DNA of 64,000 nt from Inhella inkyongensis (GTDB lineage Bacteria > Pseudomonadota > Gammaproteobacteria > Burkholderiales > Burkholderiaceae_C). Made by a program: the position numbers and the translations under genes. The notes under the pieces are model-generated. The model was given only the letters and a program-made list of their open reading frames with translations, was not told the DNA's origin and searched no databases. Positions 24,522-33,180 of this stretch are shown piece by piece. Position 1 is the first letter of the stretch. Each line of letters begins with the position of its first letter. The stretch covers positions 992,001-1,056,000 of the forward strand of contig NZ_CP040709.1 in assembly GCF_005952805.1 (NCBI RefSeq). The letters run 5' to 3'.

Positions 24522-25619
24522 TCAGGCGGGGTGCAGGGCGCCCAGCAGGCGCGGGCCTCGGGCACCGGTGACGGCGGGCAGGTTGCCCGGCAGGCCTGTC
24601 ATGAAGCGCTGAGCCAACCAGGCGAACGCGGCGGCTTCGACCTGCATGGGGGGCAAGCCGCGCTCCGAGCTGTCCACCAGGCTCACGCCGGGCAAACGGC
24701 GCCGCAATCGGCCCAGCAGGTCGGTGTTGAAGGCGCCTCCACCGCAGACGATCAACTCTTGCGCCTGTGGCAGATGGGTTTGCAGGGCGTTGGCCACGGT
24801 CCAGGCCGTCAGTTCGGCCAGGGTGGCCTGAACGTCCTGCGGCGCCTCGTTGCGCACGTGTTGCTGCAACCAGGCGGCGCCAAAAAGGTCGCGCCCGGTC
24901 GAGCGGGGCGGAGGTAGCGAAAAGAAGGCTTCGCTGCTCAGGCGCTCCAGCAGCAGTCCGTCGACCTGTCCTGTGGCCGCCCAGGCGCCGGCCGGATCGA
25001 AGGGGCCGCCGCGATGGCGCTGGTGCCAGAGATCCAGCAGCACGTTGCCGGGGCCGGTGTCAAAGCCCAGAGTGCGGCCATCCGCATGCAGCAGGCTCAG
25101 ATTGCCCATGCCGCCCAAGTTCAGCACCGCGACATCGTGCTCGGTGCGGCCAAACACGGCGCGATGGAAGGTCGGCACCAGTGGCGCGCCCTGACCGCCG
25201 GCCGCCACATCGCGGCTGCGCAGATCGGACACCACGGCAATGCCGCTGCGTTCCGCCAGGCGGGCGGCATTCAGCAATTGCAGGGTGAAGCCCAGTTCCG
25301 GGCGATGCCGCACGGTCTGGCCATGAGCGCCTGCAGCGCGGACGGCTTGGGCCGACACTTGCGCGGCAACCATCAACTCATCCAGCACGCTGGCGTAGGC
25401 GTCGGCCACCGAATTGGCTGCCAGGGCGGCGCGATGCAGCTCATCTTCCCCGCCGCGCTGGTTCAACGCCAGCAGCTCGCCGGCTAGCTCTGGAGCGAAG
25501 GGCTGATGCCGATGTGCCAGGCAGCGCGGGCCGGCTGAGCTCACCTCCAGCAGCACAGCATCCACGCCATCCAGCGAAGTGCCGGACATCAGCCCGGCAT
25601 AGAGCTCAGGCGAGCGCAA
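24522..25619 (-). CDS. anmK: Anhydro-N-acetylmuramic acid kinase
   Basis: The 365-aa enzyme recycles cell-wall material by converting 1,6-anhydro-MurNAc to MurNAc-6-phosphate. Family blocks are GLMSGTSLDGVDAVLLEV, GAHGQTVRHRPE, DLRSRDVAAGGQGAPLVP, LNLGGMGNLSLL, GFDTGPGNVLLD and IVCGGGAFN. The start is TTG (25619-25617), which aligns with the usual N-terminus; GGAG lies 11 bases upstream. It begins 3 bases after the stop of the M23 endopeptidase gene, so the pair forms a peptidoglycan turnover operon. Confidence 0.95.
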   Translation of the reverse strand: MRSPELYAGLMSGTSLDGVDAVLLEVSSAGPRCLAHRHQPFAPELAGELLALNQRGGEDELHRAALAANSVADAYASVLDELMVAAQVSAQAVRAAGAHGQTVRHRPELGFTLQLLNAARLAERSGIAVVSDLRSRDVAAGGQGAPLVPTFHRAVFGRTEHDVAVLNLGGMGNLSLLHADGRTLGFDTGPGNVLLDLWHQRHRGGPFDPAGAWAATGQVDGLLLERLSSEAFFSLPPPRSTGRDLFGAAWLQQHVRNEAPQDVQATLAELTAWTVANALQTHLPQAQELIVCGGGAFNTDLLGRLRRRLPGVSLVDSSERGLPPMQVEAAAFAWLAQRFMTGLPGNLPAVTGARGPRLLGALHPA

Positions 25620-25622
25620 TGC

Positions 25623-27005
25623 TCAGTCCGCTCCGGTCACGCCCTGTCCCAAGGTGGCGGCCACCTTGAGCTGGCCCCGGGCCTCGGCCACTTGGACCTT
25701 GAAGGGCGCGCGCGCATGGGCGGGCAGCGGCGTGGATTCGCTGGCCTTGGCCAGGACGCGTGGATCCTTGTGCTGGCCACCGACGCGGAACTCAAAGTGC
25801 AAATGCGGACCGGTGGCCCAGCCGGTGGCGCCCACGGCGCCTACGCGTTGCCCCTGATCCACGCGCTGGCCCTTGCGCACGTCGATCTTGCTCAGGTGGG
25901 CATACACCGTGGTGCGGTCGCCGCTGTGGCGCAGATGGACCACATTGCCGAAGCCGTTCTGCCAACCGGCGAACTCCACGATGCCGTCGCCCACGCTGCG
26001 CACCGGGGCGCCGTGCGGGGCGCCGTAGTCCACGCCGTTGTGGCGGCGCCAGGTGTTGTGGATGGGGTGGAAGCGCATGGCAAAGCCACTGGTCACGCGC
26101 GAGAACTCCATCGGGCTGGCCAGAAAGGCGCGGCGCTTGTTCTGACCTTCGAAGTCGTAGAAGCTGGCCTTGCCGCTCTGTGGGTCCTGGAACCAGACCG
26201 CTTGGTGGGAGCGGCCGGCGTTTACGAACTCGGCAGCCAGCACGCGGCCAGCCCCGGCGCCCCAGCTGACGGGCTCACCATCGGCGCTCAGGCCTTCAAA
26301 CACCAGGGTGAAACGGTCACCCTTGCGTAGCTCGCGGTGGAAGTCGATTTCGCCCGAGAACATCTCGGCCAGTTGAGAACCCACGCTGTCGGGCAGGCCA
26401 GCTTCGTCGGTGGCAGCAAACAGAGAGCTTTCGATCTGGCCGCTGGCCAAGCGCACCGAGGTCTCAAGGCGCCCCATCTCCAGTCGGCTGCTCAGTTCGC
26501 CATCAGCCAGGCGCTCCACCACCAAGCGGCTGAAGTGCGTCTGGGCCAACTCCGGGCTGCTGGCCGCGTAGCGAGCGACCAGCTTTTGGACCTTGCCGTT
26601 GGCATCGGCCGTGAGCTCAACCCGCTTGCCGGCGCGGCCTTTCAAGAGCAGTTGTGCGGTTGGATCGCTGCGCAAATGCGCCGCGAAGCGGGAGTCGAAG
26701 GCACCCAGGCGGCTGAGCAGGCTGTCGGCCGTGTCGCCGCTGCGCGTGCTGTCGTGCCGCCGCAGGCCGATGCTGTGTTGCGCCAGCTCGGCCAGTTGCT
26801 CTTCCAGAGGCAGGACGGGCAGGGCTTCCTGCACGGTGCGCTGTGGCAAGTCCGAGGCATTGGGCACCAGCGGCGCAATGCCGAAGGCGGTGACGCCAAA
26901 GCTGCCGATCAGGCCCAGCAGGGTGCCCGTCAGCGCACGCGGGTGGCGCGCTGCAAATTGTTCCAAGGGTCTGAGCACTTGGCTCAGCCGATCAATCCAG
27001 TTCAT
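25623..27005 (-). CDS. M23-family murein DD-endopeptidase, MepM-like
   Basis: The 460-aa product has an N-terminal membrane anchor (about residues 24-46), a periplasmic middle region including an OapA/LysM-like segment, and a C-terminal LytM/M23 domain. The zinc-site motifs are complete: HNGVDYGAPHGAPV and HLHFEFRVGGQ, with HLRHSGDRTTVYAHLSK between. Such enzymes cut the crosslinks of peptidoglycan for growth. I chose the ATG at 27005, which places the anchor normally; the frame is open another 23 codons upstream without support. It precedes anmK, so cutting and recycling of the wall are co-expressed. Confidence 0.92.
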   Translation of the reverse strand: MNWIDRLSQVLRPLEQFAARHPRALTGTLLGLIGSFGVTAFGIAPLVPNASDLPQRTVQEALPVLPLEEQLAELAQHSIGLRRHDSTRSGDTADSLLSRLGAFDSRFAAHLRSDPTAQLLLKGRAGKRVELTADANGKVQKLVARYAASSPELAQTHFSRLVVERLADGELSSRLEMGRLETSVRLASGQIESSLFAATDEAGLPDSVGSQLAEMFSGEIDFHRELRKGDRFTLVFEGLSADGEPVSWGAGAGRVLAAEFVNAGRSHQAVWFQDPQSGKASFYDFEGQNKRRAFLASPMEFSRVTSGFAMRFHPIHNTWRRHNGVDYGAPHGAPVRSVGDGIVEFAGWQNGFGNVVHLRHSGDRTTVYAHLSKIDVRKGQRVDQGQRVGAVGATGWATGPHLHFEFRVGGQHKDPRVLAKASESTPLPAHARAPFKVQVAEARGQLKVAATLGQGVTGAD

Positions 27006-27349
27006 GCAAGAACCACGAGGTGCGGGGCGCGATGGTCCTGTTTCAGGATCCGGCGCAGCCACCAGGGGTTGCAAGGGTCGGCCTCCCCGGTCCGACGGCG
27101 GTAGGGGGCTTGCACCGGCTGCGCGTGCTCGACTGACCGGGAGGCCAGGAGCGCGAGCGGGTCACTCACCTAGAATCGCGGCCCTTGATGAAGGGCTTTG
27201 GCGTCGGCGGGTCTTCAGACCTCTTGGACCGGCGTAGCGAAACAAGGCCGCGATTCTAACGGCGACCGCCCGGACGCACCGCCGGGAAAGCCCGGCCCGT
27301 CGATTCATGACTTTTGTCACGGTTTATGCCGTGCTTTCCTTCACACGCC
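27006..27349. promoter_or_regulatory. Divergent regulatory region between the M23 gene and tyrS, with mirrored promoter-like inverted repeat
   Basis: No gene is supported in these 344 bases. The notable feature is an inverted repeat: TAGAATCGCGGCCCTTG (27171-27187) against CAAGGCCGCGATTCTA (27243-27258), 16 paired bases with one bulge. Each arm starts, on its own strand, with TAGAAT, a good sigma70 -10 hexamer. The + arm points to tyrS and the - arm points to the M23 gene, so the two transcripts would overlap by about 60-75 bases and carry complementary 5' ends. No matching -35 box is clear on either side. A small hairpin (GGTCTTCAGACC, 27210-27221) lies between the arms. Confidence 0.5.
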
Positions 27350-28585
27350 ATGTCTTCAGCTGCCAGCCCCGAGTTCCCGATTACCGACGCCGTGCGCGAG
27401 GCGCTGGCTGTGAGTCTGCGCGGCACGCAGGAGTTGCTGCCCGAAGAAGCCTGGGTCCGGAAGCTGGCGCGTTCGGCCGCCACCGGCCAGCCGCTGCGGA
27501 TCAAACTGGGCCTGGACCCGACAGCACCCGACATCCACCTGGGTCACACGGTGGTGTTGAACAAGATGCGCCAGTTGCAGGACCTGGGGCATCAGGTGAT
27601 CTTCTTGATCGGCGACTTCACCAGCCTGATTGGTGACCCCAGCGGCCGCAACAGCACCCGCCCGCCGCTCACGCCCGAGCAGATCAAGGCCAATGCTGAG
27701 ACCTACTACAAGCAGGCCAGCCTGGTGCTGGACCCGAGCAAGACCGAGATTCGCTACAACTCGGAGTGGTCCATCGGCCTGGGCAGCATGGGTTTGATCC
27801 AGCTCTCGGCCAAGACCACGGTGGCGCGCATGCTGGAGCGCGACGACTTCACCAAGCGCTATGCGGCGCAAACGCCGATCTCGCTGCACGAGTTTCTCTA
27901 CCCGCTGATGCAGGGCTATGACTCCGTGGCGCTCAAGAGCGACCTGGAACTCGGCGGCACCGATCAGAAGTTCAATCTGCTGATGGGGCGGCAGCTGCAG
28001 CAGGAATATGGGCAGGAGCCGCAGTGCATCCTGACCATGCCCTTGCTCGAAGGCCTGGACGGCGTCGAGAAGATGTCCAAGTCCAAGAACAACTACATCG
28101 GCATCACCGAGCCGGCCAACAGCATGTATGCCAAGGTGCTGTCGATCTCGGACGAGCTGATGTGGCGCTGGTACGAGCTCTTGAGTTTTGAGTCGCTTGC
28201 GGCGATTGAAAAGCTCAAGGCCGAGGTGGCTGCGGGACGCAACCCCAAGGAGGCCAAGGTGGCGCTGGCCACCGAAATCACCGCGCGCTTCCATGGTGCG
28301 GCGGCGGCCGCAGCGGCGCAAGAAGACTTCGAGCGCCGTGCGCGCGGCGGCATCCCCGATGAGATGCCGGAGCTGAGCCTCAGCGGCGCCCCGATGGGCA
28401 TTGGCGCCCTCTTGAAGGCCGCCGGCCTGGTGCCCTCGAACGGCGAGGGCCTGCGCAAGGTCGAGCAGGGCGGCGTGCGCATCGACGGCGTGGTCATCAG
28501 CGACAAGGGCCTGAAGGTCGAGCCCGGCACCTATGTGCTGCAGGTCGGCAAGCGCCAGTTCGCCCGCGTGAGTCTGAAGGCATGA
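27350..28585 (+). CDS. tyrS: Tyrosyl-tRNA synthetase (TyrZ type)
   Basis: The 411-aa class I synthetase has the HIGH-type motif DIHLGH (about residues 61-66) and the KMSKSKN motif. The MSK form is the TyrZ type rather than the E. coli TyrS type (KFGKT). The tyrosine-binding part is clear ([24 protein letters not shown]), and a C-terminal S4 RNA-binding domain is present ([19 protein letters not shown]). The ATG at 27350 gives the normal family N-terminus; a TTG-started extension to 27314 is unlikely. The stop overlaps the start of a small membrane protein gene (ATGA). Confidence 0.96.
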   Translation: MSSAASPEFPITDAVREALAVSLRGTQELLPEEAWVRKLARSAATGQPLRIKLGLDPTAPDIHLGHTVVLNKMRQLQDLGHQVIFLIGDFTSLIGDPSGRNSTRPPLTPEQIKANAETYYKQASLVLDPSKTEIRYNSEWSIGLGSMGLIQLSAKTTVARMLERDDFTKRYAAQTPISLHEFLYPLMQGYDSVALKSDLELGGTDQKFNLLMGRQLQQEYGQEPQCILTMPLLEGLDGVEKMSKSKNNYIGITEPANSMYAKVLSISDELMWRWYELLSFESLAAIEKLKAEVAAGRNPKEAKVALATEITARFHGAAAAAAAQEDFERRARGGIPDEMPELSLSGAPMGIGALLKAAGLVPSNGEGLRKVEQGGVRIDGVVISDKGLKVEPGTYVLQVGKRQFARVSLKA

Positions 28586-28794
28586 GGGAAGAACCCGTCT
28601 TCAAGGCCACGCTCAAGCGCAGCGCCATGCTGCGCGCCTGGTGGCTGCTGCCCCTGCTCATCGTGGCGGCGCTGTGGTTCTTCGAGCCCTGGAATCGCAA
28701 GAGCGCTTTGGAAGTGCTGGAGAACACGCCGCGCCCAATGCCGGCGGTGATCCCGATCGGGGTGGTCAGCGCCGCCAGCGCCGCGTCCAAGTAA
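28582..28794 (+). CDS. Small single-pass membrane protein coupled to tyrS, unknown function
   Basis: The 70-aa product has a short basic N-terminus ([15 protein letters not shown]), one hydrophobic segment (about residues 19-34, [16 protein letters not shown]) and a mainly neutral, Pro/Ala-rich end. The ATG overlaps the tyrS stop (ATGA), which supports real translation, and a strong terminator follows. I do not recognise the family. By the positive-inside rule, the N-terminus should be cytoplasmic. Confidence 0.6.
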   Translation: MREEPVFKATLKRSAMLRAWWLLPLLIVAALWFFEPWNRKSALEVLENTPRPMPAVIPIGVVSAASAASK

Positions 28795-28809
28795 GGGCGC
28801 CGCAAAGAA

Positions 28810-28839
28810 AAAGGCCCGCTTCAAGCGGGCCTTTGTTTT
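28810..28839 (+). terminator. Intrinsic terminator of tyrS operon
   Basis: An 11-bp perfect stem (28810-28820 / 28824-28834) with loop TCA is followed by TTTG TTTT. Confidence 0.9.
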
Positions 28840-28884
28840 GGCGCTCTGAAACCGCGCACCGGAGTGCGCGGGGGTCTTGCCCTA

Positions 28885-31308
28885 TCAGGGGTAGGTCACC
28901 GTCAGGGTGTAGGCCTGGCTGGTGCTGGAGCCGCTGTAGCTCTGGACCTTGATGTACACCGTGCGCGCGGTGGCGGTGTTGGTGTAGGTGAAGGTCTCGC
29001 TGCTGGTCGCGCCTTCCGAACGGGCCAGACCGGCGCCCGTGCTGGTCACCAGATAGACGTCGTAGTCGGTGCCGGTCGGGCCCACCATGTCGACGCGGAT
29101 CTTCTGGTTGGTCTTCAGGCTGACCTTGAAGTAGTCCTTGTCCGTGGTGCTGCCCATGAAGCCCGTCACCGTGGTGGCCGTGCCCACTGCATTGGCCGTG
29201 GCGATGGTGTTGTTGCTCTCCGTCTCGCTGATGCCGGCCAGAGCGTTGCTGATGCTGAAGCTCACGCCCGTCGAGCTGGCGCTGTTGCCGGCGGCGTCAA
29301 AGGCCTTGGCCACCAGGTTGTGGCTGCCATTGGCCAGGGTCTTGGAGTCCAGCGTCATGCTGAAGGGACTGGCCGTGACCGTGCCCTTCAAGGCGCCGTC
29401 GACCCAGAACTCGACCTTGCTCACGCCGACGTTGTCGCTGGCGGTGGCCGACAGCGTGATGGTGCCGCTGCTGCCCGATTCGCTGGCGGTCACGGTCGGT
29501 GGCGTGGTGTCGCCGGCCGGTGCTTCGCCCTGGTTGACCCAGATCGGCGCCGACCACAGGATCTTGCCGTCGTCCTGCGTCAGCTTGGCGTAGTAGACAT
29601 GCTGGCCGGCCGTGGGCGTGAAGCTGTGCGTGGCGTTGTTGGTCAGCACGGTCATCGTGCCCTTGCGGCCCGGCACGCCTTCCCAGATTTCGACCAGGGA
29701 CACCGTGCGACCGGCGCTGTTGGCAAAGCCGGCATTCAGGTTCAACACGCCGCTATTGCTGATGCGCGAACCCATGATGTTGCCGTTGGCGCTGAACACC
29801 AGCTGCGAGTTCTTGTCGTGGGTGGCGAACACGCGGCGCGCGCGCAGAGCCTCGATGAAGCTGGCCTTGGTCAGTGCCGTGCCATTGGGGATCAGCACCG
29901 CCGTGCGGTTGGTGTAGGCCGAGCCCCAGTTGGCGCAGTGGTTGTCCTGGTTGGTGGCCGGGGCCACGTGGAAGCCCTGCTCCAGGATCTTGCGGTAGGC
30001 GCTCTCGTAGCCGCCGCCCGGGACCTGGCTCTCGTTGTCCACGTTGGAGAAAGCGCTGGTGTTGGAGATTTCCGCCAGCACCATCACCTCGTCGCCATCG
30101 GCGGTGTAGCCCAGGGACTCACCATTGACGATGAATTGGCCGCTCGAATCCGGGTGGTTGAACTGGCCCACCACGCCGGCCGCGCGCATGGCGGTGTAGA
30201 GACTGGCGTAGTCGTTCTTGGCGATGTAGCGGTGGCCCAGCAGCTCGTTGCTGGCGTTGTATTCCCAGGCGTAGAGCTCGTCGCTGTTGAAGATGTTGAG
30301 GTGACCGCCATTGCTGATCACGCCCCACTCCATGCCGTAGAGCGCCAGGAAGCCGGGGTTGCTGGCAGTGAAGCTGTTGGCCGTATTCAGGCCGGCCTCG
30401 TAACGGCCCTTGGCCGTGGCCGGGCTGGCCGAGGTGTTGGTGCTGGAGCTGCCATCGAAGTAATGGTTGTGCTCGGTGTTGGCCAGGAAGTCCAGACCCT
30501 TGCTCTTGGCATAGGGATAGGCATCGGCCGGGCCGTATTGGCCGCTCTGTGCGGCCTGCGAGCTGCTGCAGGTGGCCAGGGCGCCGCCGCCGTCCGAGTC
30601 ATTGGTCTGGCCGTGCAGGGTGCCGTAATACACGGTGTAGGGCCAGCTGCCGGTGGCGGCTGCGGCCAGGGCCTTGCGGCGCGGCTCGCCGCCTTGGGCC
30701 AGTTCGCTGCCCAGGGGCATGGCCTTGAAGGCCGGCATGCGGGCCTTCGGGATCGCGCCCAGTACGAATTTGGACACTTGCTCGTGGGCGCCATGGCCCT
30801 CGTGCTCATGCGCCAGCAGGGCGTCGATGTTGGCGAACTGCTCGCCCGCATCGGCCGAAGCGGCCACCAGGCGTGCCTCGTACACCCCGTCCGCCAGCGT
30901 TGCATTGGCGCCGCGACCGGCCCACTCCAGGTTCAGCGTGATTGGCTTGCCCTGGTAGGCCTCAATGCCGCTCCAGCTGTGCACGCGCTGGCCATTCGGG
31001 GCGATCAGGTCCAGGCGATAGCCCAGCTGCTGGCCCGTGGGGGCGCCCAGATAGTCCAGATTGACCGTGAAGCGGCGCGCGCCGTTGGCTTGGGTTGACG
31101 CAAAGGGCGTCAGCAGCTCGACCTCGAACTCATGGTGGTCCGGGTACTTGCTGCTGGGGTGGGCGGCCAGCGCCTTGGCGCGGCCTTCCTCGGCCTGGGC
31201 CTGAACGGCGGGCGTGTCCTGGCTGGCGCCGCCACAGGCGGTCAGCAGCACGGCGGCGGCAATGGCGCTCAGCCAATGCTTGGAAGCGGTGGGGGTGGTT
31301 TGATGCAC
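28885..31308 (-). CDS. PHP/CehA-type metallohydrolase lipoprotein with Ig-like and PPC domains
   Basis: The 807-aa product has a lipobox LTAC (Cys25). After an N-terminal beta-rich part (about 50-160) comes a PHP-like metal-hydrolase domain with YGTLHGQTNDSDGGG, FLANTEHNHYFDGSS, GMEWGV, VVGQFNHPDSSG and NQDNHCANWG, which supply His/Asp/Glu ligands. A bacterial Ig-like domain follows (TPPTVTASESGSSG ... GSHNLVAKAFDAAGNS), then a C-terminal PPC domain (ESNNTIATANAV ... DYFKVSLKTNQKIRVDM). The start is GTG at 31308 with GAGGA six to seven bases upstream. Likely exported to the outer membrane or cell surface, hydrolysing a phosphate or carbamate ester, but the substrate is unknown. Confidence 0.82.
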   Translation of the reverse strand: MHQTTPTASKHWLSAIAAAVLLTACGGASQDTPAVQAQAEEGRAKALAAHPSSKYPDHHEFEVELLTPFASTQANGARRFTVNLDYLGAPTGQQLGYRLDLIAPNGQRVHSWSGIEAYQGKPITLNLEWAGRGANATLADGVYEARLVAASADAGEQFANIDALLAHEHEGHGAHEQVSKFVLGAIPKARMPAFKAMPLGSELAQGGEPRRKALAAAATGSWPYTVYYGTLHGQTNDSDGGGALATCSSSQAAQSGQYGPADAYPYAKSKGLDFLANTEHNHYFDGSSSTNTSASPATAKGRYEAGLNTANSFTASNPGFLALYGMEWGVISNGGHLNIFNSDELYAWEYNASNELLGHRYIAKNDYASLYTAMRAAGVVGQFNHPDSSGQFIVNGESLGYTADGDEVMVLAEISNTSAFSNVDNESQVPGGGYESAYRKILEQGFHVAPATNQDNHCANWGSAYTNRTAVLIPNGTALTKASFIEALRARRVFATHDKNSQLVFSANGNIMGSRISNSGVLNLNAGFANSAGRTVSLVEIWEGVPGRKGTMTVLTNNATHSFTPTAGQHVYYAKLTQDDGKILWSAPIWVNQGEAPAGDTTPPTVTASESGSSGTITLSATASDNVGVSKVEFWVDGALKGTVTASPFSMTLDSKTLANGSHNLVAKAFDAAGNSASSTGVSFSISNALAGISETESNNTIATANAVGTATTVTGFMGSTTDKDYFKVSLKTNQKIRVDMVGPTGTDYDVYLVTSTGAGLARSEGATSSETFTYTNTATARTVYIKVQSYSGSSTSQAYTLTVTYP

Positions 31309-31345
31309 GGTGTCCTCGTTGGGCCCGGGGCCCTGAATGCAGACG

Positions 31346-31368
31346 AACGCCGGCGCGGGGCCGGCGTT
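31346..31368 (-). terminator. Possible terminator hairpin after the PEP-CTERM gene
   Basis: Perfect 9-bp arms (AACGCCGGC / GCCGGCGTT) with a 5-base loop lie between the PEP-CTERM gene stop and the PHP lipoprotein start. There is no T-run on the reading strand, so termination may be weak. Confidence 0.35.
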
Positions 31369-31388
31369 GTGGGTCTATCGGCGGTTCT

Positions 31389-32063
31389 TTAGGCGCTGCG
31401 GCGGCGACGGGCGACGGTGGTCACCACGCCCAGGCCGGCCAGCATCAGGGCATAGGTTTGCGGCTCGGGCACGGCGGGGATGGCGGTGCCGGAGAGGGTG
31501 ACGTTTTCGTAGCGAATCGTGCCTGACGCGCCGAAGCTGCTGCCGGCGGCCGTGGCCTGGTAGGCCGAGCCACCAGGCGCGTAGGAGGCCACCAACTGGA
31601 TGCCAAAGTTCGCGTTGTTGTTTGCACCGACGATGCTGGCAAAGCTGAAGCTATGGCTGGTGAATCCAGTGCCAGCCGGAGTCAGGAGCGTGGTCGCCGT
31701 GATCCAGGTCGTGCCATCCAGCGTGTACTTCAGTGCCGAGTAGGCCGACGCCGTGTTGCTATTGCGCTGGCTGAAACTAAAGCTCAGATCGGTATACCCA
31801 GTGGTATCGATCATGAACTGCACCCCCATGGACTGATTGGCGCCGTTCGCCGCATAGGTGGCGGTATTCAAGGCCTGGGTGCTGGAGAGTCCTGCTGCAA
31901 AAGTGGTGGTCACACCACCCACGGTTGCAAACGAAGCGCCATTGGCGCTCTGGGTGTGCTTGGTCGTGCCGGAATTGAAATCCCACAGCGCCACCACCTC
32001 AACGGCTTGGGCACTCAGGGACATGCTGGCGAAGGCGGCCAGCGCAAGGAGTCGAATCTTCAT
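31389..32063 (-). CDS. PEP-CTERM sorting-domain protein
   Basis: The 224-aa exported protein has a signal peptide (about residues 1-20, LSAQA). A beta-rich body contains LWDFNSGTTKHTQSANG and many Asn/Ser/Thr residues. The C-terminal signal is VPEPQTYALMLAGLGVVTTVARRRR: the PEP motif, a short transmembrane stretch and an Arg cluster. This signal is recognised by exosortase (EpsH-type), which is expected elsewhere in the genome. Such proteins are usually surface or matrix components linked to exopolysaccharide. I chose the ATG at 32063 because the signal peptide begins there; upstream codons lack support. Confidence 0.88.
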   Translation of the reverse strand: MKIRLLALAAFASMSLSAQAVEVVALWDFNSGTTKHTQSANGASFATVGGVTTTFAAGLSSTQALNTATYAANGANQSMGVQFMIDTTGYTDLSFSFSQRNSNTASAYSALKYTLDGTTWITATTLLTPAGTGFTSHSFSFASIVGANNNANFGIQLVASYAPGGSAYQATAAGSSFGASGTIRYENVTLSGTAIPAVPEPQTYALMLAGLGVVTTVARRRRSA

Positions 32064-32278
32064 GGTGTACGGGAGGCGGTGCAGGCTGTTGGGGCGAGGG
32101 ATGCCGTCGGCCTGCGCCACGTCATTCCCCGGCGATTCGGCCCCGATGGGGTGCAAATCGCAAAGCCGCACAGCGTACGGGGGGAATGTGACGATTCGTA
32201 GAGAGGAACCCCAGCCTTCGCCTGGGTTTGTGCGTCTAAACCACTCGGGATTTTTACCAAGCGGTAAACCCGCTCAGG

Positions 32279-33175
32279 CTAACCCTGATTGCTGACGCCG
32301 CTGGCCACATGGCCGCTGGGCACATGGGGGCTGGCGTTGGCGATGTGGCCGAGCTGGTCGTCAAAAAAGAAGTCGGGCTCGAATTCGCGCAGGAATTCGC
32401 CTTTGGGCAGGCCGCCCAGGAACATGGCCTCGTCCACCTCGATGCGCCAGCTCATCAGGGTGCGCACCGCACGCTCATGCGCCGGGGCGCTGCGGGCGGT
32501 GACCAGGGCCGTGCGCACCCGCATGGGGTGCTGGTGTTGCAGGCCGTGCAGGGCTTGCAGCAGGGGTTTGAAGGGGCCGGGGGGCAGGGGGTCGAGCGCG
32601 TGGCTGGACTCATGGCGCTGAAAGGCCGCCAGGCCCTCGGACTGAAACACGCGCTCGGCTTCGTCGCTGAAGAGCACGGCGTCGCCGTCAAAGGCGATGC
32701 GCAGCTCGTTCGGGTGGGCATCGCTGGCGCGCGCGCTGCTCGGGTAAACCCTAGCGGCCGGCACACCCGCGGCCAGGGCTTCGCGCACATCGGCCTCGTT
32801 GGCGCTCAAGAAAAGCTGGGCCTTGAGGGGTTTAAGGAATCGCCAGGGCTCACGGCCGCGGGTGAACACACCGCGTTGGATGGCCAGCCCATAGGCCTGG
32901 GCCGAGCGGTAGACGCGCAGGCCCGAGATCGGGTCGTTGCGGCTCAGCACCACCACCTCGACACGGGCGGGCTCACCCGGCGGGTTGAAGGCCAGTAGCT
33001 TTTTCACCAGCGAGAACGCAACGCCCGGCTTGGCGGGCACTTCCAGGCGCTGCTGCTGCAGCGCCATGTAGGCGTGGTCGTCGCTGGCCTCGAAGAGCTG
33101 GTTCTCTTCTTCAAAGTCGAACAGCGCCCGAGAGGAGATCGCGACGACCAGGCAGTTGTCCAGCGAAGCAGCCAC
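32279..33175 (-). CDS. 5'-nucleotidase (NT5C-like, PF06189 family)
   Basis: The product of about 298 aa matches the bacterial relatives of cytosolic 5'-nucleotidase IA. Blocks are LVVAISSRALFDFEEEN, VVLSRNDPISGLRVYRSAQAYGL, AQLFLSANEADVREAL, RIAFDGDAVLFSDEAERV and EVDEAMFLGGLPKGEFLREFEPDFFFDDQ, with the HAD-like Asp motifs. It would dephosphorylate nucleoside monophosphates. The start is uncertain. GTG at 33175 lies just after the DUF1415 stop and gives the usual N-terminus; a TTG at 33208 would overlap that gene by 28 bases. It is the last gene of M20-DUF1415-nucleotidase. Confidence 0.85.
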   Translation of the reverse strand: MAASLDNCLVVAISSRALFDFEEENQLFEASDDHAYMALQQQRLEVPAKPGVAFSLVKKLLAFNPPGEPARVEVVVLSRNDPISGLRVYRSAQAYGLAIQRGVFTRGREPWRFLKPLKAQLFLSANEADVREALAAGVPAARVYPSSARASDAHPNELRIAFDGDAVLFSDEAERVFQSEGLAAFQRHESSHALDPLPPGPFKPLLQALHGLQHQHPMRVRTALVTARSAPAHERAVRTLMSWRIEVDEAMFLGGLPKGEFLREFEPDFFFDDQLGHIANASPHVPSGHVASGVSNQG

Positions 33176-33180
33176 CTCGT

